Shown piece by piece: positions 7,651 to 15,365 of a stretch of DNA of 38,757 bases. How positions within the stretch are numbered: position 1 is the first letter of the stretch; every line of letters starts with the position of its first letter. The notes under the pieces were generated by a model. It saw only the letters and a program-made list of their open reading frames with translations. It searched no databases and was not told where the DNA came from. The DNA is taken from positions 1 to 38,757 of the forward strand of contig JAJSZT010000030.1 of assembly GCA_030272815.1 (NCBI GenBank), written 5' to 3'. The stretch is from Deltaproteobacteria bacterium. GTDB lineage: Bacteria > Desulfobacterota > Desulfobacteria > Desulfobacterales > ETH-SRB1. The position numbers and the translations under genes are program-made.

Positions 7651-7798
7651 TTGAGCGATTTTTTGGGGAAGAGATGTGCTGAGATCTTGATGCATAAGGG
7701 TTTGCGAAAACCGCAGGCATACCCGTGGATATATCGAGGATTTTCGCGAATCCTTGATGCGCAAGAGGTCAGTGCAGGTCGAGCCAAAAATCGCTCAA
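7651..7798. repeat. Palindromic element C (about 148 bp)
   Basis: The ends TTGAGCGATTTTTTGG (7651-7666) and CCAAAAATCGCTCAA (7784-7798) are inverted repeats differing by one T. The interior stem TTTGCGAAAACC (7701-7712) / GGATTTTCGCGAA (7738-7750) encloses CCGCAGGCATACC...GAGG, the same core as element B but with different arm sequence. It begins one base after the feoB stop and ends just before the GAGG that probably serves the next gene as ribosome site. Part of one end (AAGTTGAGCGATTT) recurs alone at 25861-25874. Confidence 0.8.
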
Positions 7799-7813
7799 TT
7801 GAGGTTGAAATTG

Positions 7814-8449
7814 ATGGAAAAAATATTTGCCATAGGGGACATCCATGGATGTTTTGATAAGCTGTGTGCACTTATGGATAAAATTAAGATAGATCGCAAT
7901 AATGATATCCTGTTATTCTTGGGAGATTATATTGACAGGGGTCCCAGTTCTTTTGATGTTGTTGAATATCTGATTGATTTAAAAAAGCATTTTCAAAAAA
8001 TTGTATTTTTAAAAGGAAACCACGAGGAGATGCTGGAAAAATATCTTTCAGGAAAAGACAGGCTAACATATCTAATAAATGGAGGACAGCCGACTTTGGA
8101 AAGCTACATGAAAAGAAGCCGGATGGCTGGTTCCCCCCCGATACCTCTAGAACACCTTGATTTTTTTAAATCACTCTCACTTTATTATGAAAGTGATAAT
8201 TATATATTCGTGCATGCCGGGCTTAGAGAAAATATCCCGCTCGAAATGCAGGATCCTGCAGATTTTCTCTGGATACGTGAAGATTTCGTACACTCGGATT
8301 TTGATTTTGGGAAAATAGTTGTTTTTGGGCATACACCTTATGCGGAACCATTGGTAGAGCCCAACAAAATAGGGATTGATACCGGTGCTGTTTACGGCAA
8401 CAAACTAACCTGTGTTGAATTGCCTGTACTTTTGTTTTATAGTGCATAA
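7814..8449 (+). CDS. PPP-family serine/threonine phosphatase / metallophosphoesterase
   Basis: 211 residues with the three PPP signatures in order: GDIHG (residues 8-12), GDYIDRGP (about 37-44) and GNHE (about 67-70), then the histidine strands FVHAG and VFGHTPY. It resembles PrpA/PrpE and lambda-type bacterial PPP phosphatases. Two metal ions (Mn/Fe) and cytoplasmic action are family knowledge. The start is the ATG at 7814 (MEKIFAIGDIHG); upstream in-frame codons from 7754 lie inside palindromic element C and are not homologous. Its substrate is unknown; it is not obviously linked to iron transport. Confidence 0.9.
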   Translation: MEKIFAIGDIHGCFDKLCALMDKIKIDRNNDILLFLGDYIDRGPSSFDVVEYLIDLKKHFQKIVFLKGNHEEMLEKYLSGKDRLTYLINGGQPTLESYMKRSRMAGSPPIPLEHLDFFKSLSLYYESDNYIFVHAGLRENIPLEMQDPADFLWIREDFVHSDFDFGKIVVFGHTPYAEPLVEPNKIGIDTGAVYGNKLTCVELPVLLFYSA

Positions 8450-8456
8450 TATAACA

Positions 8457-8492
8457 AACCGTTCACGGTTAACAGTTTACAGTTAACGGTTG
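8457..8492. repeat. AACCGTT/AACGGTT palindromic repeat
   Basis: A short imperfect palindrome of alternating words (AACCGTTCACGGTTAACAG...TTAACGGTT) lies just after the phosphatase gene. It belongs to the same family as the tandem repeat at 3964-4050. It may form a 3'-end hairpin of the phosphatase transcript. Confidence 0.6.
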
Positions 8493-8500
8493 AAAACATA

Positions 8501-8686
8501 TGAGTGTAACCAAAATAAAACATTTATCCAGAATCCAACTCTCCCCCGTCATTCCGGCGAAAGCCGGAATCCATGCGGAAAGGGTATTGTTTAACTGGAT
8601 TCCGGCTTTCGCCGGAATGACGATAGGGATGGACTGTTACGTTTTGGTTTTTTCCAATTAACGATGTTCTATTTTGGTTACACTCA
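8501..8686. mobile_element. MITE-like element D with terminal inverted repeats and target duplication
   Basis: A 186-bp non-coding element bounded by exact 17-bp inverted repeats, TGAGTGTAACCAAAATA (8501-8517) and its complement (8670-8686). It is flanked on both sides by the same 7 bp, AAACATA (8494-8500 and 8687-8693), a target-site duplication. Inside is a second, exact 27-bp inverted repeat (8547-8573 / 8596-8622) of the widespread type that includes GTCATTCCGGCGAAAGCCGG. This looks like a miniature inverted-repeat element moved in trans, perhaps with a dRS3-like repeat nested in it. Confidence 0.85.
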
Positions 8687-8804
8687 AAACATATCAGCCA
8701 GAGGCTGACAAGAAGCAAGAGACTCAGTTGTAAAAACTCAATTTAGGTTTATATTTCATGTATAGAAGGTTGACGGTTACTGTATAATTGAAAGGGGGAT
8801 AGAC

Positions 8805-9431
8805 ATGCCACACAAAATGCTGAAAAATATTAAATGGCTTGGACATTCCGGATTCGCAATAAATGCGCATGACAAAATAATTGTCATTGATCCATTCCAG
8901 ATAAAGGAAGTCGTGCCCGCAGATATAATCCTGATTACTCATTCTCACTATGATCATTGTTCAATTGAAGATATTGATAAAACAATAAAACCAGGCACTG
9001 TAATCGTTACTGAAGCGGATTCAGCCAAAAAACTTTCAGGCGATGTCAGAGTTGTAAAACCAGGAGACAAAATAAATGTCTCTGGAATCGATATCGAAGC
9101 GGTCGAAGCTTACAATACCAACAAGGCTTTTCATCCAAAAACCAATGGATGGTTAGGCTTCATTATAACTATTGATGGAATCCGGATTTATCATGCCGGA
9201 GATACAGACCTTATCCCTGAAATGGACAAATTTGCAGTTGATATCGCCTTGCTGCCGGTTTCGGGCACTTATGTGATGACCGCTGAAGAAGCTGTTGAGG
9301 CAGCAAAACGCCTGAAACCTGAGATCGCAATCCCCATGCATTTTGATTCAATTGTTGGATCAAAAGAGGATGCAATTAATTTTAAAAAATCCCTTGAAGG
9401 GATATGTGAAGTGGTAATTATTTCGCAATGA
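8805..9431 (+). CDS. UPF0173-type metal-dependent hydrolase (metallo-beta-lactamase fold)
   Basis: 208 residues. The start (IKWLGHSGFAI, VIDPF) and the zinc motif THSHYDH (His46, His48, Asp50, His51) identify the metallo-beta-lactamase fold. Later ligand strands are YHAGDTDLI and PMHFDSI. This matches the UPF0173/YtkL family of L-ascorbate-6-phosphate-lactonase-like hydrolases, whose physiological substrate is mostly unknown. A purine-rich ribosome site (AAAGGGGG) precedes the ATG. It overlaps the next gene by four bases (ATGA), so the two are translated together. Confidence 0.9.
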   Translation: MPHKMLKNIKWLGHSGFAINAHDKIIVIDPFQIKEVVPADIILITHSHYDHCSIEDIDKTIKPGTVIVTEADSAKKLSGDVRVVKPGDKINVSGIDIEAVEAYNTNKAFHPKTNGWLGFIITIDGIRIYHAGDTDLIPEMDKFAVDIALLPVSGTYVMTAEEAVEAAKRLKPEIAIPMHFDSIVGSKEDAINFKKSLEGICEVVIISQ

Positions 9432-9865
9432 AAACTTATTCAATTTTTTCTATTTCGATAGTTCTGGTAATTATTTTCAGCAGTACTGCATTTGCTGAAC
9501 GCCTGTCTGTTGCGCCCTCTGTTGCCAACATACGATCCGGACCTGGAACCAAATACGATGTATTGTGGCAGGTCGCAAAATATCATCCGATTCTTGTTTT
9601 GAAAAAAACAGGAACCTGGTACCATTTTCGTGATTTTGAGGATGATAAAGGTTGGATTCACAAGTCTCTTGTCCGTAAAATATCAACGGTTATTACAAAC
9701 AAGAACAAATGCAATTTACGATCAGGCCCAGGCACCAAATTTAAAATTTTATTCACTACCGAAAAAGGTGTTCCATTTAAAATTTTAAAGCGCAAAGGCA
9801 ACTGGATTCATGTTCAGCATGCTGATGGAGACAAGGGATGGATTCACAAGTCTTTAGTATGGTAA
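9428..9865 (+). CDS. Secreted protein with two bacterial SH3 domains
   Basis: 145 residues: a signal peptide (about residues 1-23, ending TAFA), then two SH3_3-type repeats of about 60 residues. Each has a NIRSGPGTKYDVLW / NLRSGPGTKFKILF strand, and each ends with the motif GWIHKSLV. Such SH3b proteins act in the periplasm and usually bind peptidoglycan or are partners of hydrolases. It overlaps the hydrolase gene upstream by four bases and lies 26 bp before a TPR membrane protein gene. The role is inferred only from domains. Confidence 0.88.
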   Translation: MKTYSIFSISIVLVIIFSSTAFAERLSVAPSVANIRSGPGTKYDVLWQVAKYHPILVLKKTGTWYHFRDFEDDKGWIHKSLVRKISTVITNKNKCNLRSGPGTKFKILFTTEKGVPFKILKRKGNWIHVQHADGDKGWIHKSLVW

Positions 9866-9891
9866 ATTGAAATCATAATAACGGAGGAATT

Positions 9892-10581
9892 ATGGCAAAA
9901 AAACGCGTAAGCCGATCCCGGAAACGACAGCTTGAACAACCTGATAAATTTATCTCTTTCTCAGCAAAATTTCTTGGATTCTTAGCAAAATATAAAGTTC
10001 CAATGTTATCTGCAGTGGGAGTGATTTTTGCTATAATAATAGTCTGTTCTTCAGTCTATTATTATTCAGACAGAGCTGAAAGCAAAGCTTCTGTTATGCT
10101 TGCAAACAGTTTGGCCAAATATGAAAAAATTAAAACCGAACAAGGAGCTGTAAAAGCATACCAGGAAGTGGCAAATGATTTTAATCAGATTATTGAAAAT
10201 AATTGGGGAAAAGATAGCGCCAAAATAGCAAGGGTTATGTATGCAAATATCTGTTACAATGCTGGTGATTTTGATACAGCGACGGAATTGTATAATAAAG
10301 CCCTTTCAGACTTTGAAAATAATCCGTTTGTTAAAAACCTTATATTGAGCGGTCTTGCATACTCTAAGGAAGGAAAAAAAGATTACAATACTGCTGCAAA
10401 ATATCTTGAAATGATTATGTCTGGATCTAATGATGCAAATAAAGATGAAACCCTTTTTAATTTAGGACGACTATATGCTGAAATGGGGAACAAAAACAAA
10501 AGCATTGAGGCTTTTAACAAAATTATTTCTGACTATAAAAATTCCAGCTATTTAGAAATAGCAAAAGAAAAAATATTATGA
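9892..10581 (+). CDS. Membrane-anchored TPR protein (YfgM-like)
   Basis: 229 residues. A basic N-terminus (KKRVSRSRKRQ) precedes one membrane segment at about 38-58 (MLSAVGVIFAIIIVCSSVYYY). A periplasmic helical region with TPR-like repeats follows (ARVMYANICYNAGDFDTATELYNKAL; ETLFNLGRLYAEMGNKNKSIEAFNKII). This resembles YfgM/tetratricopeptide proteins that work with the Sec or outer-membrane assembly machinery, but the match is architectural only. A strong GGAGG ribosome site precedes the ATG. It converges on the mla operon, with four bases between the stops. Confidence 0.8.
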   Translation: MAKKRVSRSRKRQLEQPDKFISFSAKFLGFLAKYKVPMLSAVGVIFAIIIVCSSVYYYSDRAESKASVMLANSLAKYEKIKTEQGAVKAYQEVANDFNQIIENNWGKDSAKIARVMYANICYNAGDFDTATELYNKALSDFENNPFVKNLILSGLAYSKEGKKDYNTAAKYLEMIMSGSNDANKDETLFNLGRLYAEMGNKNKSIEAFNKIISDYKNSSYLEIAKEKIL

Positions 10582-10585
10582 ATTA

Positions 10586-11983
10586 TTATTTATAAAATGG
10601 CACGTTCGAAAGAAGCGTTTTAATATCTTCATCTAAAAAGTTAATTCCAGCCCCGATAAAAAAAGATTCATTCCCTTCATCGCTTATAAAATCATCAAAG
10701 CCCGAAGTGATATATAAATGCTTAAATGGTATAAAATCTGCTTTGAATTTCAAGTGAGCATTGCTGTCTGAATCAAAATCAAAGGCTTCCACCGAGAGAG
10801 TCAGGCGATCTTTGAAAAAATAGTAATCAAATGCGAAACCGCCTGTAGATTCAAAAATTCCACCGCGCAAGCCAAGGTCATAGTAACGCTTGGCAACTTG
10901 GGCTGAAAACTTAATTTCATTTTTTTCGTTCTTTTCAATATGCTCTCTTGTGGTTACTCCGTTTGTAGTAGTTGTGATATCGGTTTCAGAGTCCATTCCA
11001 CTCGGATCATCAACAATCTGAAGCAAATAATACTTGTCCTCCCTTGGTTGAATACGAAGAGTAAGATAGGATTTAACTTCTTCGCTGTCAAAAAGATATT
11101 CTCCTCTGTAATCCAGATATGTTCTAAAGGATTCCTGTTTTTGCATATAATCATTTACGCTGGTAAGAGTTAAATTTACATTTTCAACAGTTTCTTCTTC
11201 ATTAATCAGCTTTCCTAATGATCCTTCTCCCCTGTTTATCTTTTCAGTTATTTCTTTAAGCGACGCGAGTGTTCCGTTTAACCTTTTAACAGTATCTTCC
11301 TCGTTAATTAATTTCCCTATGCTTCCTTCTCCTTTATTAATCTTTGATGAAATTTCATTTATTGTCGCTGAGAACTCGGAAAGATTTGTTATTATTTTTA
11401 CAAGTCCTTCGTTGTTTTCCTGCACAGTTCTGTTCAGAGTTTCAGCCACAGCCTTCATAGAATCAATTATTGAACGAAGTGAAGCTTCGCCCTTTTCACC
11501 TCCCATTACATTCGCAAACGACTGTGTCAGCTTGCTGATATCTTTTGCCACATCTCCGAGAACATTCATCAGACTCTCCAAATCTGTTGCAGTGGTAGTG
11601 CTGATAATGCGCCCGTTTGGTTCAATCAAGGGAGCTGCCGGGGAGCCCTGAATAAGCACAACATATTTATCACCAAGTATTCCCCTGCTTCTGATTAAAG
11701 CTTTAACATCTTTTCGAAGCTTAATATTGGAATCTATTCGGAGAATTACCAGCGCTTTCCCGTCTTCAAGCAAAATCTTGCGGACCCTGCCCACTTCAAC
11801 ACCCGCAATCTCAACCGGAACATCTTCTGCGAGGCCGGAGGCGGAATCAAAATATACTTTAACTTCATATCCTTTATCCATTTTAAAACCAAGCTTACCC
11901 AGCCGCATGGACATGTAGCCAAGAAGTATCATTCCAATTACAACAAAAACTCCCACTTTTGCTTCTGTACTTAAATTTGACAA
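10586..11983 (-). CDS. mlaD: MCE/MlaD-family lipid-transport protein with long C-terminal beta-rich domain
   Basis: 465 residues. One N-terminal membrane anchor (about 8-27) and an MCE domain (about 36-130, with SGLAEDVPVEIAGVEVG and GILGDKYV) place it in the MlaD family of periplasmic phospholipid carriers. A helical tail follows with two near-identical segments, KINKGEGSIGKLINEED and KINRGEGSLGKLINEEE (about 214-265). After residue 290 comes a region of about 170 residues with alternating beta strands and aromatic residues that resembles an outer-membrane or porin-like sheet. E. coli MlaD lacks such a domain. It is the last gene of the mlaE-mlaF-mlaD operon, 10 bp after mlaF. Confidence 0.93.
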   Translation of the reverse strand: MSNLSTEAKVGVFVVIGMILLGYMSMRLGKLGFKMDKGYEVKVYFDSASGLAEDVPVEIAGVEVGRVRKILLEDGKALVILRIDSNIKLRKDVKALIRSRGILGDKYVVLIQGSPAAPLIEPNGRIISTTTATDLESLMNVLGDVAKDISKLTQSFANVMGGEKGEASLRSIIDSMKAVAETLNRTVQENNEGLVKIITNLSEFSATINEISSKINKGEGSIGKLINEEDTVKRLNGTLASLKEITEKINRGEGSLGKLINEEETVENVNLTLTSVNDYMQKQESFRTYLDYRGEYLFDSEEVKSYLTLRIQPREDKYYLLQIVDDPSGMDSETDITTTTNGVTTREHIEKNEKNEIKFSAQVAKRYYDLGLRGGIFESTGGFAFDYYFFKDRLTLSVEAFDFDSDSNAHLKFKADFIPFKHLYITSGFDDFISDEGNESFFIGAGINFLDEDIKTLLSNVPFYK

Positions 11984-11993
11984 AGAAAATCCC

Positions 11994-12722
11994 TCAATCT
12001 CTTAAATCCTTAATAAACCGTTTAACAAAAGAATTATTTGATGAACGTATTTCATCCGGTGTCCCAACAGCAACAATTTTACCCTGATATAACATGGCTA
12101 TCTTATGTGCAATCGTAAAGGTGGACTCAATATCATGACTAATAACAACAAAAGTCGCTTTTGTCCTCTTCTGTGTCGCTACAATAAGTTTGTCAATGCT
12201 TTCGCGCATTATAGGATCCAGACCTGTTGTGGGCTCATCAAATAGTACGATTTTTGGATCCAGCGCAATAGCCCTTGCAAGTCCAGCTCGCTTGCGCATA
12301 CCACCGGATAGTTCCGAAGGCATTTTGTGTGTCACATTTTCCAATCCAACAAGATTTAACTTATCATCAACTATTTTATTTATCTCTTTTCTTGATAACC
12401 GCGCGTGTTCGTTTAGTGGAAAAGCTACATTTTCACCTACCGTCATCGAGTCGAATAAGGCTGCATCCTGAAAAAGCATACCAAACTTTTTTCGTACTTC
12501 ATTAAGCTTTTTGTCGTTTAGATTTGTAATGTCAATTCCGTCAATGATAATCTGCCCTGAATCAGGCCTTATAAGACCTATAATATGCTTTAAGAGAACG
12601 CTTTTACCTCCTCCGCTCTGACCAATAATAACGGTAATCTTTTCAGAATCTATATTAAGATCAAGTTCGTCCAGAACTTTTTGGCTGTTAAATGATTTGG
12701 TTATCTTTATTAGTTTGATCAT
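11994..12722 (-). CDS. mlaF: ABC transporter ATPase of the Mla lipid transport system
   Basis: 242 residues with all ABC motifs: Walker A GQSGGGKS, Q-loop around MLFQDAALFDSMTV, signature LSGGMRKRAGLARA, Walker B IVLFDEPTTGLDP, and the H-loop VISHD. The signature wording (SGGMRKR) is typical of MlaF/MCE-type ATPases. The ATPase would energise phospholipid movement through MlaE toward or from MlaD. Its start codon shares one base with the mlaE stop, so the two are translationally coupled. Confidence 0.95.
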   Translation of the reverse strand: MIKLIKITKSFNSQKVLDELDLNIDSEKITVIIGQSGGGKSVLLKHIIGLIRPDSGQIIIDGIDITNLNDKKLNEVRKKFGMLFQDAALFDSMTVGENVAFPLNEHARLSRKEINKIVDDKLNLVGLENVTHKMPSELSGGMRKRAGLARAIALDPKIVLFDEPTTGLDPIMRESIDKLIVATQKRTKATFVVISHDIESTFTIAHKIAMLYQGKIVAVGTPDEIRSSNNSFVKRFIKDLRD

Positions 12723-13492
12723 CAGAACATGACTGCCGTAAGAAAATAATCACTAATAAAAATCAATACCGATGACAAGACCACCGACTGTGTTGTTGCT
12801 CTTCCAACTCCCTCAGCGCCGCCGATTGTATATATTCCCTTGTAACAACCTACAAGAGAAAGAATTAATCCAAAAAACGCAGCCTTTATAAGCCCATTGA
12901 AAATATCCTCAAGATCAACAATGTCAATCATTCTGGCCATGAAAATACCTGAATTGATTTTTAGAAGCCCAACGCCAACAAAATAGCCGCCCACAATACC
13001 GACAAAATCAGATATAATTGTCAAAACAGGAAGCATTAATATTGCGGCAATTATACGAGGTAAGACTAGAAATTGAATGGGGCTGACTGACATCGTATTT
13101 AATGCATCAATCTGCTCTGTGACTTTCATTGTGCCAAGTTCAGCCGCCATCGCTGAACCTACACGCCCCGTCACCATCAGGGCGGTAAAAACCGGCCCAA
13201 GTTCGCGCGTCATTGATAAAGCCACGGTTGAGCCAACCAGACTTTCACCCCCGAACATTCTAAAACCATGATACGTCTGAAGAGCGAGAACCATACCTGT
13301 AAAAGCGCCTGTAATCAGAACAACGCCAACGGAATTGACTCCAACAAATTCCATCTGCTTAAAAATTACTCTAAAACGAAACGGCGGACGGAACATCCAT
13401 GATATGGTTGACAGCAGAAGGAGTATAATTTTGCCGCATTCTTCAACAAAAAATACAAGCGGTCTCCCTGCAAATTCAAGAAATCGTATCAT
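12722..13492 (-). CDS. mlaE: MlaE-family permease
   Basis: 256 residues with the MlaE signature regions: GVNSVGVVLITGAFTGMVLALQ, ELGPVFTALMVTGRVGSAMAAELGTM, EQIDALNTMSVSPIQFLVLPR and GLIKAAFFGLILSLVGCYKG. It forms the inner-membrane core of the MCE/Mla lipid transporter. It is first in a compact minus-strand operon with mlaF and mlaD. The operon lacks an MlaA, MlaB or MlaC gene here; these may lie elsewhere or be replaced by the long MlaD. Confidence 0.95.
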   Translation of the reverse strand: MIRFLEFAGRPLVFFVEECGKIILLLLSTISWMFRPPFRFRVIFKQMEFVGVNSVGVVLITGAFTGMVLALQTYHGFRMFGGESLVGSTVALSMTRELGPVFTALMVTGRVGSAMAAELGTMKVTEQIDALNTMSVSPIQFLVLPRIIAAILMLPVLTIISDFVGIVGGYFVGVGLLKINSGIFMARMIDIVDLEDIFNGLIKAAFFGLILSLVGCYKGIYTIGGAEGVGRATTQSVVLSSVLIFISDYFLTAVMF

Positions 13493-13507
13493 AGGCTTTT
13501 ATTCAAC

Positions 13508-13668
13508 TATACCTCGAAAGGTTGCAAATTGCGTTTTTTTCGGTGAGCAATGAGCATCAAGAGCAAGGCGCGAAGACGCGTAATAGCAGGCTATTGCAAG
13601 CCTGAGCAACGCAGCTATTGGTGTTCATGGCCAGCGAAAAACCGTAATTTGTGGCCTTTCGAGGTATA
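13508..13668. repeat. Palindromic element A (161 bp)
   Basis: The ends TATACCTCGAAAGG (13508-13521) and its complement (13655-13668) are exact; pairing continues imperfectly inward for about 34 bp. The interior carries AAGGCGC, an AATAGC/GCTATT hairpin with GCAGG, and ACGCAG, which loosely recall elements B and C. It lies just upstream of mlaE between two divergent operons. No target duplication is visible. Confidence 0.75.
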
Positions 13669-14103
13669 TATTAGTAACGGTTCACGGTTTTTTTTAATGA
13701 ATTTTGGCAACCGTTACAATTAGATTGTTGCAAACATAAGGAAATTAACCATTAAAGTCAAGGTAAAGCTTTATTTTCATTGATAGTATTCTTGGGCTTT
13801 AGCCTGTATTTCTCAATGCCGCTAACAAAAAATAGGTAGAAGGTAGAAGGCTGAAGGTAGAAGGCTGAAGGGAGCTTCAGCCTTCAGTCTATCCACCTGA
13901 CTAGTTACACTATATATAGTTATTGAATAATTAGAAGCACAACATAACGTAATTATATATAATTATGCATAATTAACTTGACTTAATAATAATATAGTGT
14001 AATTAATATCATAGAAAATTCTCAAGTGAAATAATATACCCCTTTTTCCTCCCTCGAAGGGGGAATGGGGGGCGTTAATGCATAACAAAAAGTAAGGTTT
14101 TTT
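13669..14103. other. AT-rich spacer with repeats between mlaE and the pil operon
   Basis: No gene is seen. It holds an ACGGTTCACGGTT fragment (about 13677), a GCTGAAGG repeat cluster (13832-13900) with a perfect 10-bp stem AAGGCTGAAG/CTTCAGCCTT (13861-13870/13875-13884, loop GGAG), and very AT-rich DNA from 13900 to 14035. The promoter for the pil operon must lie here, but no single -35/-10 pair is convincing (a TTGACT is at 13978-13983). Confidence 0.6.
13905..14002. promoter_or_regulatory. Candidate operator region of the XRE regulator / pil operon
   Basis: TTACACTATAT (13905-13915) and its exact complement ATATAGTGTAA (13992-14002) face each other about 76 bp apart. A fully palindromic AATTATATATAATT (13951-13964) lies between them. 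The block is 100 bp upstream of a gene for a small helix-turn-helix protein and overlaps the only TTGACT -35-like word. Paired sites for that regulator are a reasonable guess, not shown. Confidence 0.35.
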
Positions 14104-14301
14104 ATGAGCGGCAACTCTTTAAAAAAAATTAGGGAATCTCTTATGATGAGCAAGTCCGAACTTGCAAGAGAAGCAAAGGTCTCTCCGATCACTATTGCTC
14201 GAATAGAAAAAAATATGCCGTGCCGTATGGAAACCAAAAGAAAGATTCTTTTGGCCCTGGGATTTAAACTTTCGGATAAAAACAAGATATTTGGAAAATA
14301 A
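14104..14301 (+). CDS. Small XRE-family helix-turn-helix regulator leading the pil operon
   Basis: A 65-residue protein that is nearly all HTH: SLKKIRESLMMSKSELAREA, KVSPITIARIEKN, then KRKILLALGFKL. It starts at an ATG 8 bp after an AAGG, and its stop lies 11 bp before pilM. It probably binds DNA as a dimer. Its position suggests it controls the pil genes or itself. Confidence 0.85.
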   Translation: MSGNSLKKIRESLMMSKSELAREAKVSPITIARIEKNMPCRMETKRKILLALGFKLSDKNKIFGK

Positions 14302-14312
14302 GGGCATATCAA

Positions 14313-15365
14313 ATGATATTTGGAAAATCTCCTCGCTTAGTAGGCCTTGATATTGGCTCCAGCGCTTTAAAGGCCGGGGAAATTATGGTAACAAAAAAGG
14401 GGTTCTCCCTGAAGAATTTCGGAATGATAAGTATTGCCCCCGGAGCAATTGAAGAAGGCAATATAAATGACCCGGAAAATGTTGCCGACTCAATTCGTCA
14501 ACTATTTAAGGCGAATAACATAAAAGAAAAAAATGTTGCCGTATCAATCGGCGGTTATTCAGTTATTGTCAAAAAAATAGATGTGCAAACCGCAACCGAA
14601 GAACAACTCCAGGAAACCATTCATCTGGAAGCAGAACAATATATCCCTTTCGACATCAGCGATGTTAATATAGATTATCAAATCCTGGGAGAAACGGAAA
14701 CCGGCTCAGATCAAATGAGCGTTATCCTGGTTGCGGCCAAAAAGGAAATGATTAGTGAATATATTAATCTTGTTCAAATGGCCGGACTTAACCCATGTAT
14801 AATCGATGTTGATGCCTTTGCTCTGCAAAATATTTTCGAAGCTAATTATGACTTAACTGATGAAAATGTAGTGCTGATAGATATAGGAGCAAACAAAACA
14901 TCTTTGAACATACTGAAAAGCCATTCTTCCGTATTCATGAGAGATGTTTCCATGGGATGCAGCCAGATAAATCAAAAGATAATCTCTCTTATAGACTGTT
15001 CTTTTGCAGAAGCCGAACAGCTTAAGCTTAGTAAACAGGCGGACAAAATATCTCCTGATGATCTAAAACAAATTGTTTCATCTGTGGTTTCCGAATGGAG
15101 TATCGAAATAAGACGCGCTCTTGACTTTTATTATTCGGCAAACCCTGATGAGCAGATAAAAAGTATTATGCTCAGCGGCGGTGGCGCCCATATTAAGGAA
15201 TTCCGTCAACTTCTGGCGGCTGAAACATCATCTGATGTAGAAACTATTAATCCTTTCAAAAAGTTACATATAGATGAGCATTTTGATCCTTCATACCTTG
15301 AGCAGATAGCTCCTCAAGCATCTATATGCATGGGGCTTGCCTTAAGAAGGGTTGATGACAAATGA
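14313..15365 (+). CDS. pilM: Type IV pilus assembly protein PilM
   Basis: 350 residues of the actin-like ATPase fold: LVGLDIGSSALKAGEI at the start, VVLIDIGANKTSLNI in the middle and a SIMLSGGGAHIKEF loop near the C-terminus, all ATP-binding motifs of PilM. It sits in the cytoplasm and binds the PilN N-terminus to connect the alignment complex with the pilus motors. Its end overlaps pilN by four bases (ATGA). Confidence 0.96.
   Translation: MIFGKSPRLVGLDIGSSALKAGEIMVTKKGFSLKNFGMISIAPGAIEEGNINDPENVADSIRQLFKANNIKEKNVAVSIGGYSVIVKKIDVQTATEEQLQETIHLEAEQYIPFDISDVNIDYQILGETETGSDQMSVILVAAKKEMISEYINLVQMAGLNPCIIDVDAFALQNIFEANYDLTDENVVLIDIGANKTSLNILKSHSSVFMRDVSMGCSQINQKIISLIDCSFAEAEQLKLSKQADKISPDDLKQIVSSVVSEWSIEIRRALDFYYSANPDEQIKSIMLSGGGAHIKEFRQLLAAETSSDVETINPFKKLHIDEHFDPSYLEQIAPQASICMGLALRRVDDK

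Noticed and set aside
7651-7857. 68-codon open frame after feoB
   Set aside because: It is the translation of palindromic element C running into the phosphatase gene in another frame.
8524-8718. 64-codon minus-strand open frame
   Set aside because: It encodes the common translation of the GTCATTCCGG repeat (HSGESRNP... GFRRNDG), a repeat artefact and not a gene.
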